Of a stretch of 22,552 nucleotides of DNA, positions 13,684-21,168 are shown in pieces. Under the pieces are notes generated by a model that did not search any database, was not told the DNA's origin, and saw only the letters and a list, made by a program, of their open reading frames with translations. Position 1 is the first letter of the stretch. Each line of letters opens with the position of its first letter. The position numbers and the translations under genes are program-made. Source of the stretch: an uncultured Clostridium sp. (GTDB lineage Bacteria > Bacillota > Clostridia > TANB77 > CAG-508); NCBI GenBank assembly GCA_946008205.1, contig CAMGAZ010000003.1, positions 1 through 22,552 of the forward strand, in the 5' to 3' direction.

Positions 13684-15423
13684 ATGATTAATATAAATAT
13701 TGATGGTAAAGATATAAGTGTAAAAGAGGGCTCTACAATATTAGAAGCAGCAAGACAGGCAAATATAGATATTCCTACTCTTTGCTATTTAAAAGGCATT
13801 AACCAGATTGGTGATTGCAGAATGTGTATTGTTGAAATTGAAGGGAGAAAAGGTTTTGCAACGTCATGTATCCAGAGGGCAGAAGAGGGAATGGTCGTAC
13901 ATACTCATACTCCAGCAGTATTAGAGGCAAGGAGAATGGTATTAGATTTAATAATATCTAACCATGCAAAAGATTGCCTAACTTGTACGAGAAACGGTAA
14001 TTGCGAACTTCAAGCCTTAGCAATTAAGTTTAATGTTTTAAGTATTGATTATGAAGGAGAGAGAACAAAACATAAGGTAGATGATAAATCTCCTTCTATT
14101 GTAAGAGATTTTAATAAGTGCGTTTTGTGTAGAAGATGTGTAGGAGCGTGTAAGAATGTCCAAAATATAGGTGCCATCGATTGCATAAATAGAGGTTTTG
14201 AATCTTGCATATCTACAGCAGGAGATAATAGCTTAGCAGATGTTGATTGTACATATTGTGGACAATGTATTGAAGCATGCCCAACTGGAGCTTTACACGA
14301 AAAAGATGATACTGCGAAAGTTTGGATGAAATTGAAAGATCCAGACATATATACTGTTGTACAAACAGCTCCATCAGTAAGAGTTGCACTTGGAGAAGAG
14401 TTTGGAATGCCTATTGGAGAAAATACTGCAGGAAAAATGGTTACAGCTCTTAGAAAATTGGGCTTTGACAAAGTATTTGATACAAATACCGGTGCTGACT
14501 TTACAATAATGGAGGAAGCAAATGAATTTGTAGAAAGAGTATCAGATGGCGGAGTATTGCCAATGGTTACATCTTGTTGCCCTGCATGGGTACGTTTCGC
14601 AGAGAAAAATTATCCAGACCAATTAGAACATCTATCAAGTTGTAAATCGCCACATCAAATGTTTGGAGCAGTTATAAAATCGTATTATGCTAAAAAGTTT
14701 AACGTAGATCCATCAAAAATATATACAGTATCTGTAATGCCTTGTATTGCTAAGAAATACGAGTGTACACGTGAAGAAATGGAAGAAGATGGACTAAGAG
14801 ATGTAGACGCAGTTATAACTACTCGTGAGCTTGCTAGAATGATAAAACAAGGAAATATAGAATATACAACATTAGAAGATTCTCTATTTGACGACCCTAT
14901 GGGAGAGGCATCAGGTGCTGGAGCAATATTTGGAACGACAGGTGGAGTTATGGAGGCTGCTTTAAGAACTGCAGCAGATACAATTGAAAGAAAAGATCTA
15001 GGACAATTCGAATACAAAGACGTTCGTGGTGGAGCTGGAATAAAGAAAGCATCTGTTACAATAGCTGGAAGAGAAATTAAAGTTGTTGTCGCATCAGGAT
15101 TAAAAAATGCGAGAAAAATAATGGACGAAATAAGAGCGGGAAAAGCAGATTATGACTTTGTAGAAATAATGGCTTGCCCAGGAGGATGTGTAATGGGTGG
15201 AGGCCAACCAATTAAAAACTCGAAAACTAGAAGCACTGTTGACGTAAGAGAATTAAGAGCAAACAGCTTATATTCTATAGATGAAAAGAGCGTGGTTAGA
15301 AAATCACATGAAAATCCAACAATTAAAACAATATACAAAGAATTCTTTGGCGAACCAGGCAGTGAAGTAGCTCATAAATATCTACATACTACGTACCATA
15401 AGCAAGATAAATATAAAATATAA
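13684..15423 (+). CDS. hydA: [FeFe] hydrogenase catalytic subunit HydA (M3 type)
   Basis: HydA reduces protons to H2 (or the reverse) at the H-cluster. The 579-residue protein has full M3 architecture: [2Fe-2S] ligands Cys34, Cys45, Cys48 and Cys62; a His-Cys3 [4Fe-4S] site at His94, Cys98, Cys101 and Cys107; two [4Fe-4S] clusters (Cys146/149/152 with Cys199; Cys189/192/195 with Cys156); and the H-cluster motifs TSCCPAW (Cys298, Cys299), MPCIAKK (Cys354) and MACPGGCVMGG (Cys498, Cys502). These positions are within about one residue of those known in Clostridium pasteurianum CpI. The longest frame opens at 13639 inside the inverted repeat; the ATG at 13684, behind AAAGGAGG (13672-13679), is the start. 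The spacer of 4 bases is short. The maturases HydE, HydF and HydG are not in the window. Confidence 0.97.
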   Translation: MININIDGKDISVKEGSTILEAARQANIDIPTLCYLKGINQIGDCRMCIVEIEGRKGFATSCIQRAEEGMVVHTHTPAVLEARRMVLDLIISNHAKDCLTCTRNGNCELQALAIKFNVLSIDYEGERTKHKVDDKSPSIVRDFNKCVLCRRCVGACKNVQNIGAIDCINRGFESCISTAGDNSLADVDCTYCGQCIEACPTGALHEKDDTAKVWMKLKDPDIYTVVQTAPSVRVALGEEFGMPIGENTAGKMVTALRKLGFDKVFDTNTGADFTIMEEANEFVERVSDGGVLPMVTSCCPAWVRFAEKNYPDQLEHLSSCKSPHQMFGAVIKSYYAKKFNVDPSKIYTVSVMPCIAKKYECTREEMEEDGLRDVDAVITTRELARMIKQGNIEYTTLEDSLFDDPMGEASGAGAIFGTTGGVMEAALRTAADTIERKDLGQFEYKDVRGGAGIKKASVTIAGREIKVVVASGLKNARKIMDEIRAGKADYDFVEIMACPGGCVMGGGQPIKNSKTRSTVDVRELRANSLYSIDEKSVVRKSHENPTIKTIYKEFFGEPGSEVAHKYLHTTYHKQDKYKI

Positions 15424-15444
15424 TATAAGGATATTTTAAAAAAT

Positions 15445-15474
15445 AGGGGAAATGACTATAAATAAATTTCCTCT
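15445..15474 (+). promoter_or_regulatory. Hairpin between hydA and the Rrf2 gene
   Basis: Nine bases at 15445-15453 pair with 15466-15474 (one G-U) around a 12-nt loop. No T run follows, so it is not a standard terminator. It could be an operator for the Rrf2 protein, a processing site or an attenuating structure. Confidence 0.35.
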
Positions 15475-15507
15475 ATGAAACATAAAAAGAGAGGAACAAA
15501 GAATAAA

Positions 15508-15921
15508 ATGAAAATCTCAACTAAAGGCAGATATGCACTTAGAATAATGATAGATTTAGCAATACATAATTCAAATGAATATATATCACTAAAAGATATT
15601 GCTAATAGGCAGGAAATTTCAATGAAATATTTAGAAAAAATAATTGCAATGCTGAATAAAGCTGGCTATGTAAAAAGCTCTAGGGGAAATTTGGGAGGAT
15701 ATAAACTTACAAAAGAACCAGAAGAATATAAAATTGGAGACATATTAAGAACTGCTGAGGGAGATTTAGCACCTACTTTATGCGTGCAAGGAATATGTGA
15801 CAGAAAAGATAAATGCTTAACATTTGACTTTTGGAAAGGACTAGATGAAGCAATAGAAAAATATGTTGATAGTAATACTTTAGCAGAAGATATAAAATAT
15901 TACTACAGTAGTACTTTATAG
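15508..15921 (+). CDS. Rrf2-family transcriptional regulator (Fe-S type, IscR-like)
   Basis: The 137-residue protein begins MKISTKGRYALRIMIDLA, the standard Rrf2 opening, and has a winged helix with the ISMKYLEKIIAMLNKAGYVKSSRGNLGGY recognition region split over residues ~33-61. Three cysteines, Cys92, Cys97 and Cys103, sit where IscR-type proteins bind an Fe-S cluster, with spacing C-x4-C-x5-C. It probably senses Fe-S status, oxygen or redox state. The start at 15508 is chosen over an ATG at 15475, which has no ribosome site and would add 11 basic residues. The site for 15508 (GAGAGG, 15489-15494) is 13 bases away, thus weak. It lies 84 bases after hydA and likely regulates the hydrogenase operon; that link is inference. 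The stop is TAG. Confidence 0.9.
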   Translation: MKISTKGRYALRIMIDLAIHNSNEYISLKDIANRQEISMKYLEKIIAMLNKAGYVKSSRGNLGGYKLTKEPEEYKIGDILRTAEGDLAPTLCVQGICDRKDKCLTFDFWKGLDEAIEKYVDSNTLAEDIKYYYSSTL

Positions 15922-15936
15922 AGTACTACTGCTTTA
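15906..15936. terminator. Hairpin between convergent rrf2-type and glycosyltransferase genes
   Basis: CAGTAGTACT (15906-15915) pairs with AGTACTACTG (15922-15931) around a 6-nt loop that contains the TAG stop of the Rrf2 gene. The following sequence (CTTTATTTATTTT) is a broken U tract. It may serve both convergent genes. Confidence 0.55.
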
Positions 15937-15937
15937 T

Positions 15938-16657
15938 TTATTTTGGGTAAATTGAAGTATTTATTTCTTCATATAATGAATTTGCTTCCTCTTGATTTAT
16001 GTACTGATATTCCAACATAGACGACACTACTTTCTTTTGCCTACTCTGAGTTAAATTAAAATTAACCGTTGGAGCATATACGCTAGGAGCATTGGGAATT
16101 CCAGCTAGCATTGTGGCATCGTATAAACTCATATCTTTAGGAGATTTTTTAAAATAGCCTTCACAAGCTTCTTTTATACCATAATATCCATCACCAAAAT
16201 AAATCGTATTAATATAAAGCTCCAAAATTTCATCCTTTGAATATTTTTGCTCTAGTTCAAAACTTAAAATTGCCTCTGCAACTTTACGGCTTACAACATC
16301 ATCCTCACTAATGAAATACATATTTTTTGCGGTCTGCTGAGTTATAGTACTTCCACCTTCTTTAAAATCTTTTTGTTTAATATTACTAACAACAGCTCGA
16401 CCTAAAGAGATTACATCTATTGCACCATGATTATAATACCTGTGATCTTCTACTGCAACCACAGCATCTTTATAATATTCCGGCAAGTCATTAAGAGAAG
16501 TAAATGTATCAGATGATTTTATAGATTCAATCTTTTGAGTTAGACTAATCTCAGACAATTTAGAATCATATAATTTTTTGCCATTCATATAACAGGCAGT
16601 ACAGATTATAACTATAACTAATAAAAGTACTAAAATTATTCTTCTAAAAAATTTCAT
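15938..16657 (-). CDS. Monofunctional peptidoglycan glycosyltransferase (GT51)
   Basis: This enzyme would polymerise lipid II into glycan strands at the outer face of the membrane. The 239 residues begin with a basic tip and one membrane anchor (about 7-23), then a GT51 domain without any transpeptidase domain, so it is a monofunctional type (MtgA/SgtB-like). The donor-site motif AVEDHRYYNH carries catalytic Glu70. GGSTITQQTAKN is at 101-112, and RKVAEAI carries the second catalytic glutamate, probably Glu128. YSKDEILELYIN and AGIPNAPSVYAP follow. AAGGAGTG (complement of 16663-16670) precedes the ATG. It is alone on the minus strand, convergent with the Rrf2 gene and divergent from glgP. The family is firm; a gene symbol is not settled. 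Confidence 0.93.
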   Translation of the reverse strand: MKFFRRIILVLLLVIVIICTACYMNGKKLYDSKLSEISLTQKIESIKSSDTFTSLNDLPEYYKDAVVAVEDHRYYNHGAIDVISLGRAVVSNIKQKDFKEGGSTITQQTAKNMYFISEDDVVSRKVAEAILSFELEQKYSKDEILELYINTIYFGDGYYGIKEACEGYFKKSPKDMSLYDATMLAGIPNAPSVYAPTVNFNLTQSRQKKVVSSMLEYQYINQEEANSLYEEINTSIYPK

Positions 16658-16697
16658 AATATCACTCCTTTTTATACAAGAATATTTTACTAATCAT

Positions 16698-16706
16698 ATT
16701 ATAACA
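16698..16706 (-). promoter_or_regulatory. Extended -10 promoter of the glycosyltransferase gene
   Basis: On the minus strand TGT-TATAAT (16706-16698) forms an extended -10 element about 40 bases before the ATG. No good -35 is seen at 17 bp. Confidence 0.4.
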
Positions 16707-16828
16707 TATAATATGACAAAAAAATGAATATAAAGTGACTTTTATTAAAAATTGAATTAGATTAACAGTAAATTGTATAATGAGGTAAGATGATTTATAA
16801 AATAAAACTAAAAAATGGTCAAAAATAT

Positions 16829-16857
16829 TTGACAAATTATATTTATTAATAGATAAT
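16829..16857 (+). promoter_or_regulatory. Promoter of the alpha-glucan phosphorylase gene
   Basis: TTGACA (16829-16834), a 17-bp spacer and GATAAT (16852-16857) give a strong promoter. A second possible one lies upstream: TTGAAT (16752-16757), 18 bp, TATAAT (16776-16781). Confidence 0.65.
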
Positions 16858-16920
16858 ATAATATGAAAAAATATCAAACAATGGGATAAATTTGCTTAAA
16901 TTACAAAGGAGGAATTTAAA

Positions 16921-19491
16921 ATGTATATATTTAATAAAATAACGGTAACTCCTCAACTACCGGATAGAATAAATAAGTTATCTGAAATAGCTGATAATTT
17001 ATGGTGGGCATGGAATACCGATTTCTTAAAATTATTTAAGATAATAGACGGAGATTTATGGGAGACAGTAGGAAAAAATCCTATTAAATTTTTAAGACTT
17101 GTATCTCAAGAAAAGTTAGAAATTGTGTCTGAGAATCCAGAATTCCTAAAAGATTATGATAAGATTGTAAATGACTTTTTAGACTACATGAATAGCAAGA
17201 ATACATGGTTTAGAAAAAATTATCCAAACAATAAAAATGATTTGATAGCATATTTCTCTGCTGAATATGGACTGGACCAGATATTGTCCATTTATTCTGG
17301 AGGTCTAGGAATTTTATCAGGAGATCATCTAAAATCTGCAAGTGATTTAGGAATACCACTTGTAGCTGTAGGACTTCTATATAAAAAGGGCTTTTTCCAC
17401 CAAAAGATAAATGGCTATGGACAACAAATAGAAGAATATAAAGATAATGATTTGGATTCTTTACCAGTACATCCAGTTAAAGATTTAGATGGAAAAGATT
17501 TATTAGTGTATGTAAATATGCCAAAGAAAAGATTATACCTAAAAGTATGGCAAATAAATGTTGGAAGAGTTAAGCTATATTTAATGGACTCTGACATAGA
17601 CGCAAATATACAAGAATATAGAGGAATAACATCTACTTTATATGGCGGAAATCAAGAGACAAGGATTCAGCAAGAAATTGTACTTGGAATGGCTGGAACA
17701 AGTCTACTAAAAGTACTAGGATTGAACCCAACTGTATACCACATGAATGAAGGTCATTCAGCTTTCTTAATATTAGAATTAATGAAAAATATCATAAAAG
17801 AAAAACAAATATCATTTGATATGGCAGAAGAAATAGTGGCTGCAAAAACAGTATTTACTACACATACTCCAGTTCCAGCTGGAAATGATATATTTCCTTT
17901 GTCACTAATAGAAGAATACTTCAAGGACTATTGGAAAAGATTTTCGATAACAAAAGAAGAGTTCTTTAGACTAGGTATGAAACCTGATGCCGATTTATCA
18001 AACACGGGATTTAACATGGGAATATTAGCACTTAAGTTTTCTGGAAAGAAAAATGGCGTTAGTAAACTTCATGGGGCTGTATCAAGGGAGTTGTTTGGAG
18101 AAGTATGGCCAAACATAGCACCAAATGAATCACCGATAGATTATGTGACAAATGGTATTCATACATGTACATGGGTGGCTCCAAATATAAAGAGACTATA
18201 TAATAAATATTTGAAGCCATATTGGCAAGATGATATTCAAAATGATAGTACATGGCAAAAGGTTGCAGATATTCCAGATGAAGAATTATGGAATGCACAT
18301 ATGGAAAGAAAAGTTAAATTGTTAAAGTTGGTAAAGGAAAATATAACAGCAAGGTTAAAGAGAGAAGGGTATCATTATAGTGATATAAACGATATAACTT
18401 CAAAATTGAATCCAAATGCCTTGACAATAGGATTTTCAAGAAGATTTGCAACATATAAAAGAGCAACTTTAATATTTAAAGATTTAGAAAGAATAACCCA
18501 AATACTAAATGAAGCAGGGAAACCTGTACAAATTATATTTGCAGGAAAAGCACATCCATCAGATAGTGCAGGAAAAGATTTAATAAGATATATTCATGAA
18601 TTATCTATGAAACCACAATTTAAAGGCAAGATATTCTTATTAGAAAACTATAATATTACATTATCTAAATATCTAGTAAGTGGTGTTGATGTTTGGTTAA
18701 ATACACCTAGAAGGCCAATGGAAGCATCTGGAACATCAGGACAAAAAGCAGCCGTTAACGGAGTTATAAACTTTAGTGTACTAGATGGATGGTGGGCTGA
18801 AGGATATAACCAAAAAAATGGTTGGATAATAGGTACAAATGCTGAATACTCTTCATATGAAGAACAAGATAATGCCGATAGCGAAAGTATTTATCAAACA
18901 TTAGAGAACAAAATAATCCCAATATATTATGATAAAGATGAAAAAGGAATATCAAAAAAGTGGATAGAAATAATGAAAAACTCTATAATTACAAATTCAG
19001 GGAAATATAGCACTTCAAGAATGCTTATAGATTATACAAGTAAATTTTATATTCCGCTTTGCGATTTATATAATAAATACTATACAGATTTATCTACTGT
19101 TGCAGAATTTAATACTTGGAAAAATAATTTATATTTAAATTGGAACAATATCACAATAAAACAAGAGAAGGGGAATTTGGATAATATAACAGTTGACGCA
19201 GGAAACAATATTACAGTAAGATGCAAAGTATGCCTTCCAAACATTACAAAGGAATCTGTAGATGTTCAAGTATATTATGGACAAATAATGGAAAATGGCA
19301 TTGTAGATAACATAGAAATAATACCAATGAAATTAATTGGTGAAGATGAAGAAAAGAAAGAGTACGAATATGAAGCAACAGTTGCACTTACAACAGGTGG
19401 AAACTACGGATATACGTTTAGAGTAATGCCAAAACACGAAATGCTATTAGATTCAGCAAATATGAATTTAGTGAAATGGATAACAAAATAA
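16921..19491 (+). CDS. glgP: Alpha-glucan (glycogen/maltodextrin) phosphorylase, GT35
   Basis: The enzyme releases glucose 1-phosphate from alpha-1,4-glucans by phosphorolysis and needs pyridoxal phosphate. The 856-residue length and the N-terminal DUF3417-type domain (about 1-110, with ADNLWWAWN) place it in the short-form alpha-glucan phosphorylase group found in Thermotoga, Archaea and Clostridia. Other visible family parts are AEYGLDQILSIYSGGLGILSGDHLKSASDLG (split across 100-140), VYHMNEGHSAF, THTPVPAGND and NGIHTCTW. The PLP lysine should be Lys609 in EASGTSGQKAAVNG, where most relatives have GTSGMKA. A C-terminal beta-rich segment follows. AAAGGAGG lies directly upstream of the ATG. 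It stands as its own unit with a promoter and terminator; no other glycogen genes are present here. Confidence 0.94.
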   Translation: MYIFNKITVTPQLPDRINKLSEIADNLWWAWNTDFLKLFKIIDGDLWETVGKNPIKFLRLVSQEKLEIVSENPEFLKDYDKIVNDFLDYMNSKNTWFRKNYPNNKNDLIAYFSAEYGLDQILSIYSGGLGILSGDHLKSASDLGIPLVAVGLLYKKGFFHQKINGYGQQIEEYKDNDLDSLPVHPVKDLDGKDLLVYVNMPKKRLYLKVWQINVGRVKLYLMDSDIDANIQEYRGITSTLYGGNQETRIQQEIVLGMAGTSLLKVLGLNPTVYHMNEGHSAFLILELMKNIIKEKQISFDMAEEIVAAKTVFTTHTPVPAGNDIFPLSLIEEYFKDYWKRFSITKEEFFRLGMKPDADLSNTGFNMGILALKFSGKKNGVSKLHGAVSRELFGEVWPNIAPNESPIDYVTNGIHTCTWVAPNIKRLYNKYLKPYWQDDIQNDSTWQKVADIPDEELWNAHMERKVKLLKLVKENITARLKREGYHYSDINDITSKLNPNALTIGFSRRFATYKRATLIFKDLERITQILNEAGKPVQIIFAGKAHPSDSAGKDLIRYIHELSMKPQFKGKIFLLENYNITLSKYLVSGVDVWLNTPRRPMEASGTSGQKAAVNGVINFSVLDGWWAEGYNQKNGWIIGTNAEYSSYEEQDNADSESIYQTLENKIIPIYYDKDEKGISKKWIEIMKNSIITNSGKYSTSRMLIDYTSKFYIPLCDLYNKYYTDLSTVAEFNTWKNNLYLNWNNITIKQEKGNLDNITVDAGNNITVRCKVCLPNITKESVDVQVYYGQIMENGIVDNIEIIPMKLIGEDEEKKEYEYEATVALTTGGNYGYTFRVMPKHEMLLDSANMNLVKWITK

Positions 19492-19500
19492 TAACGCTAG

Positions 19501-19524
19501 AAGCCTTGACATTCAAGGCTTTTT
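19501..19524 (+). terminator. Terminator hairpin after glgP
   Basis: AAGCCTTGA (19501-19509) pairs perfectly with TCAAGGCTT (19513-19521) around a 3-nt loop, followed by T's to 19524. The -35 box of the next promoter lies within it. Confidence 0.8.
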
Positions 19525-19534
19525 GCAATATAAT
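19506..19534 (+). promoter_or_regulatory. Full-consensus promoter of lysS inside the glgP terminator
   Basis: TTGACA (19506-19511) and TATAAT (19529-19534) match the consensus at all 12 positions with a 17-bp spacer. Start would be near 19541, giving a leader of about 30 bases. The -35 is formed by the left arm and loop of the hairpin. Confidence 0.8.
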
Positions 19535-19571
19535 GGTTACATAATTTTAAGAGAAAATTAGGAGGAGTAAT

Positions 19572-21059
19572 ATGGCAGACATAAACGAATTAATGCAAGT
19601 TCGTAAGGAGAAAGAGCAAAAATTAAAAGACAATGGAGTTAATGTACATCCAGAAAGATATGAAAGAACTCATTCTATAATTGAAGCAAGAAATCTAGAA
19701 GACGGTACAAAAAATGTATCAATAGCAGGGAGAGTAATGTCTAAAAGAAAATTAGGAAAAATAAGTTTCTTAGATTTACAAGATTTAGAAGGACATCTTC
19801 AATTATGTATTAAAAGAGATGATTTAGGAGAAGAAAATTACAAATTTTTACACGAAACAGTTGATATAGGTGATTTTGTTGGCGTAAAAGGAGATATATT
19901 TACTACACAAGCAGGAGAAAAAAGCTTGCAGGTTTATGAATATACATTTTTAGGTAAAGCACTACGTCCACTTCCAGAAAAATTCCACGGAATAACGGAC
20001 ATAGAAGCAGTTTACAGAGAAAGACACCTAGACTTAATAATGAACGAAGACACTAAAAAAAGATTCTTATTAAGAACTAAATTCATTAGACTAATGAGAC
20101 AGTTTTTAGATAATCACAACTTCTTAGAGGTTGATACACCAGTTTTACAAAATACTGCTTCTGGAGCAACAGCTAAGCCTTTTATAACACACCACAACGC
20201 ATTAGACATGGATGTGTATTTAAGAATATCTCCAGAATTAACACTTAAAAAGTTGATAATTGGTGGATTTACAAATGTATACGAAATAGCTAGAGACTTT
20301 AGAAATGAAGGAATGGATGCAAACCATTTACAAGACTTCACAATGGTAGAGGGATATAGTGCTTATTGGTGCTACAAAGACAACATGAAGTTCTTAAAAG
20401 AAATGATAACATACATACTAAGCAATTTATATGATGGAGATTTACATATAAAAATTGGTGACCAAGAAATAGACTTTGGAGGAGAATGGCCAGTTGTATC
20501 ATTTAGAGACCTTATACTAAAAGATTGTGGAATTGATATAGATAAATTCACAACAGCAGAGAGCTTGTTAGCAGAAATAAAAGCACAAGGAATAAAACTT
20601 GAAGCTGATAACATAGAAAACTTAGGAAGAGGTAACTTAATAGATCAGTTATACAAAAAGGTAAGTAGGCCTAAAATAATAAACCCAACATACTTAGTAG
20701 CTCATCCAATAGACTTATCACCACTTGCAAGAAGTAATGACGAGCATCCAGAACTAACAGATAGATTCCAATTAGTAGTAAATGGACAAGAAATAATAAA
20801 TGGATATTCAGAGCTTGTAGATTCAGCAGAGCAAGAAAGAAGATTAATTGAACAAAGCAAGTTAAAAGCAAACGGAGACGAAGAAGCAATGAGCATTGAT
20901 AACGAATACATCAAAGCAATGGAATTTGGAATGCCACCAATCTCTGGTTGGGGACTTGGAATAGACAGATTTTTGCAATTCCTAACAAATAGCGATAACA
21001 TAAGAGATGTTGTATTATACCCATTAATGAAACCAAGAACATCTGCAGAAGAGGAATAA
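19572..21059 (+). CDS. lysS: Lysine--tRNA ligase, class II
   Basis: This cytoplasmic class II synthetase charges tRNA-Lys. The 495 residues include an N-terminal OB-fold anticodon-binding domain (about 55-150, with VSIAGRVMSKRKLGKISFLDLQD) and a catalytic core. Motif 1 lies near FLEVDTPVLQ, motif 2 at RNEGMDANHLQDFTMVE (from Arg244), and motif 3 at GLGIDR (461-466). Motif 2 reads HLQDFT where most LysRS proteins have HNPEFT, a small but visible departure. AGGAGG (19560-19565) is 6 bases before the ATG. No T-box leader is present, and the leader is only about 30 bases long. It has its own consensus promoter and a terminator, so is a one-gene unit here; greA, often its neighbour, is absent. Confidence 0.97.
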   Translation: MADINELMQVRKEKEQKLKDNGVNVHPERYERTHSIIEARNLEDGTKNVSIAGRVMSKRKLGKISFLDLQDLEGHLQLCIKRDDLGEENYKFLHETVDIGDFVGVKGDIFTTQAGEKSLQVYEYTFLGKALRPLPEKFHGITDIEAVYRERHLDLIMNEDTKKRFLLRTKFIRLMRQFLDNHNFLEVDTPVLQNTASGATAKPFITHHNALDMDVYLRISPELTLKKLIIGGFTNVYEIARDFRNEGMDANHLQDFTMVEGYSAYWCYKDNMKFLKEMITYILSNLYDGDLHIKIGDQEIDFGGEWPVVSFRDLILKDCGIDIDKFTTAESLLAEIKAQGIKLEADNIENLGRGNLIDQLYKKVSRPKIINPTYLVAHPIDLSPLARSNDEHPELTDRFQLVVNGQEIINGYSELVDSAEQERRLIEQSKLKANGDEEAMSIDNEYIKAMEFGMPPISGWGLGIDRFLQFLTNSDNIRDVVLYPLMKPRTSAEEE

Positions 21060-21080
21060 CACAGAATAAGAACAATAAAG

Positions 21081-21114
21081 CAAGCATTAAATTTAGCCAA
21101 ATGCTTGTTTTTTT
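21081..21114 (+). terminator. Intrinsic terminator of lysS
   Basis: CAAGCATT (21081-21088) pairs with AATGCTTG (21100-21107) around an 11-nt loop and is followed by seven T's (21108-21114). Confidence 0.88.
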
Positions 21115-21168
21115 GGCTCTTTTGTTATAAAATATTGTAAAAATTTATTTTTAAGTAGGTAGAAGAAA

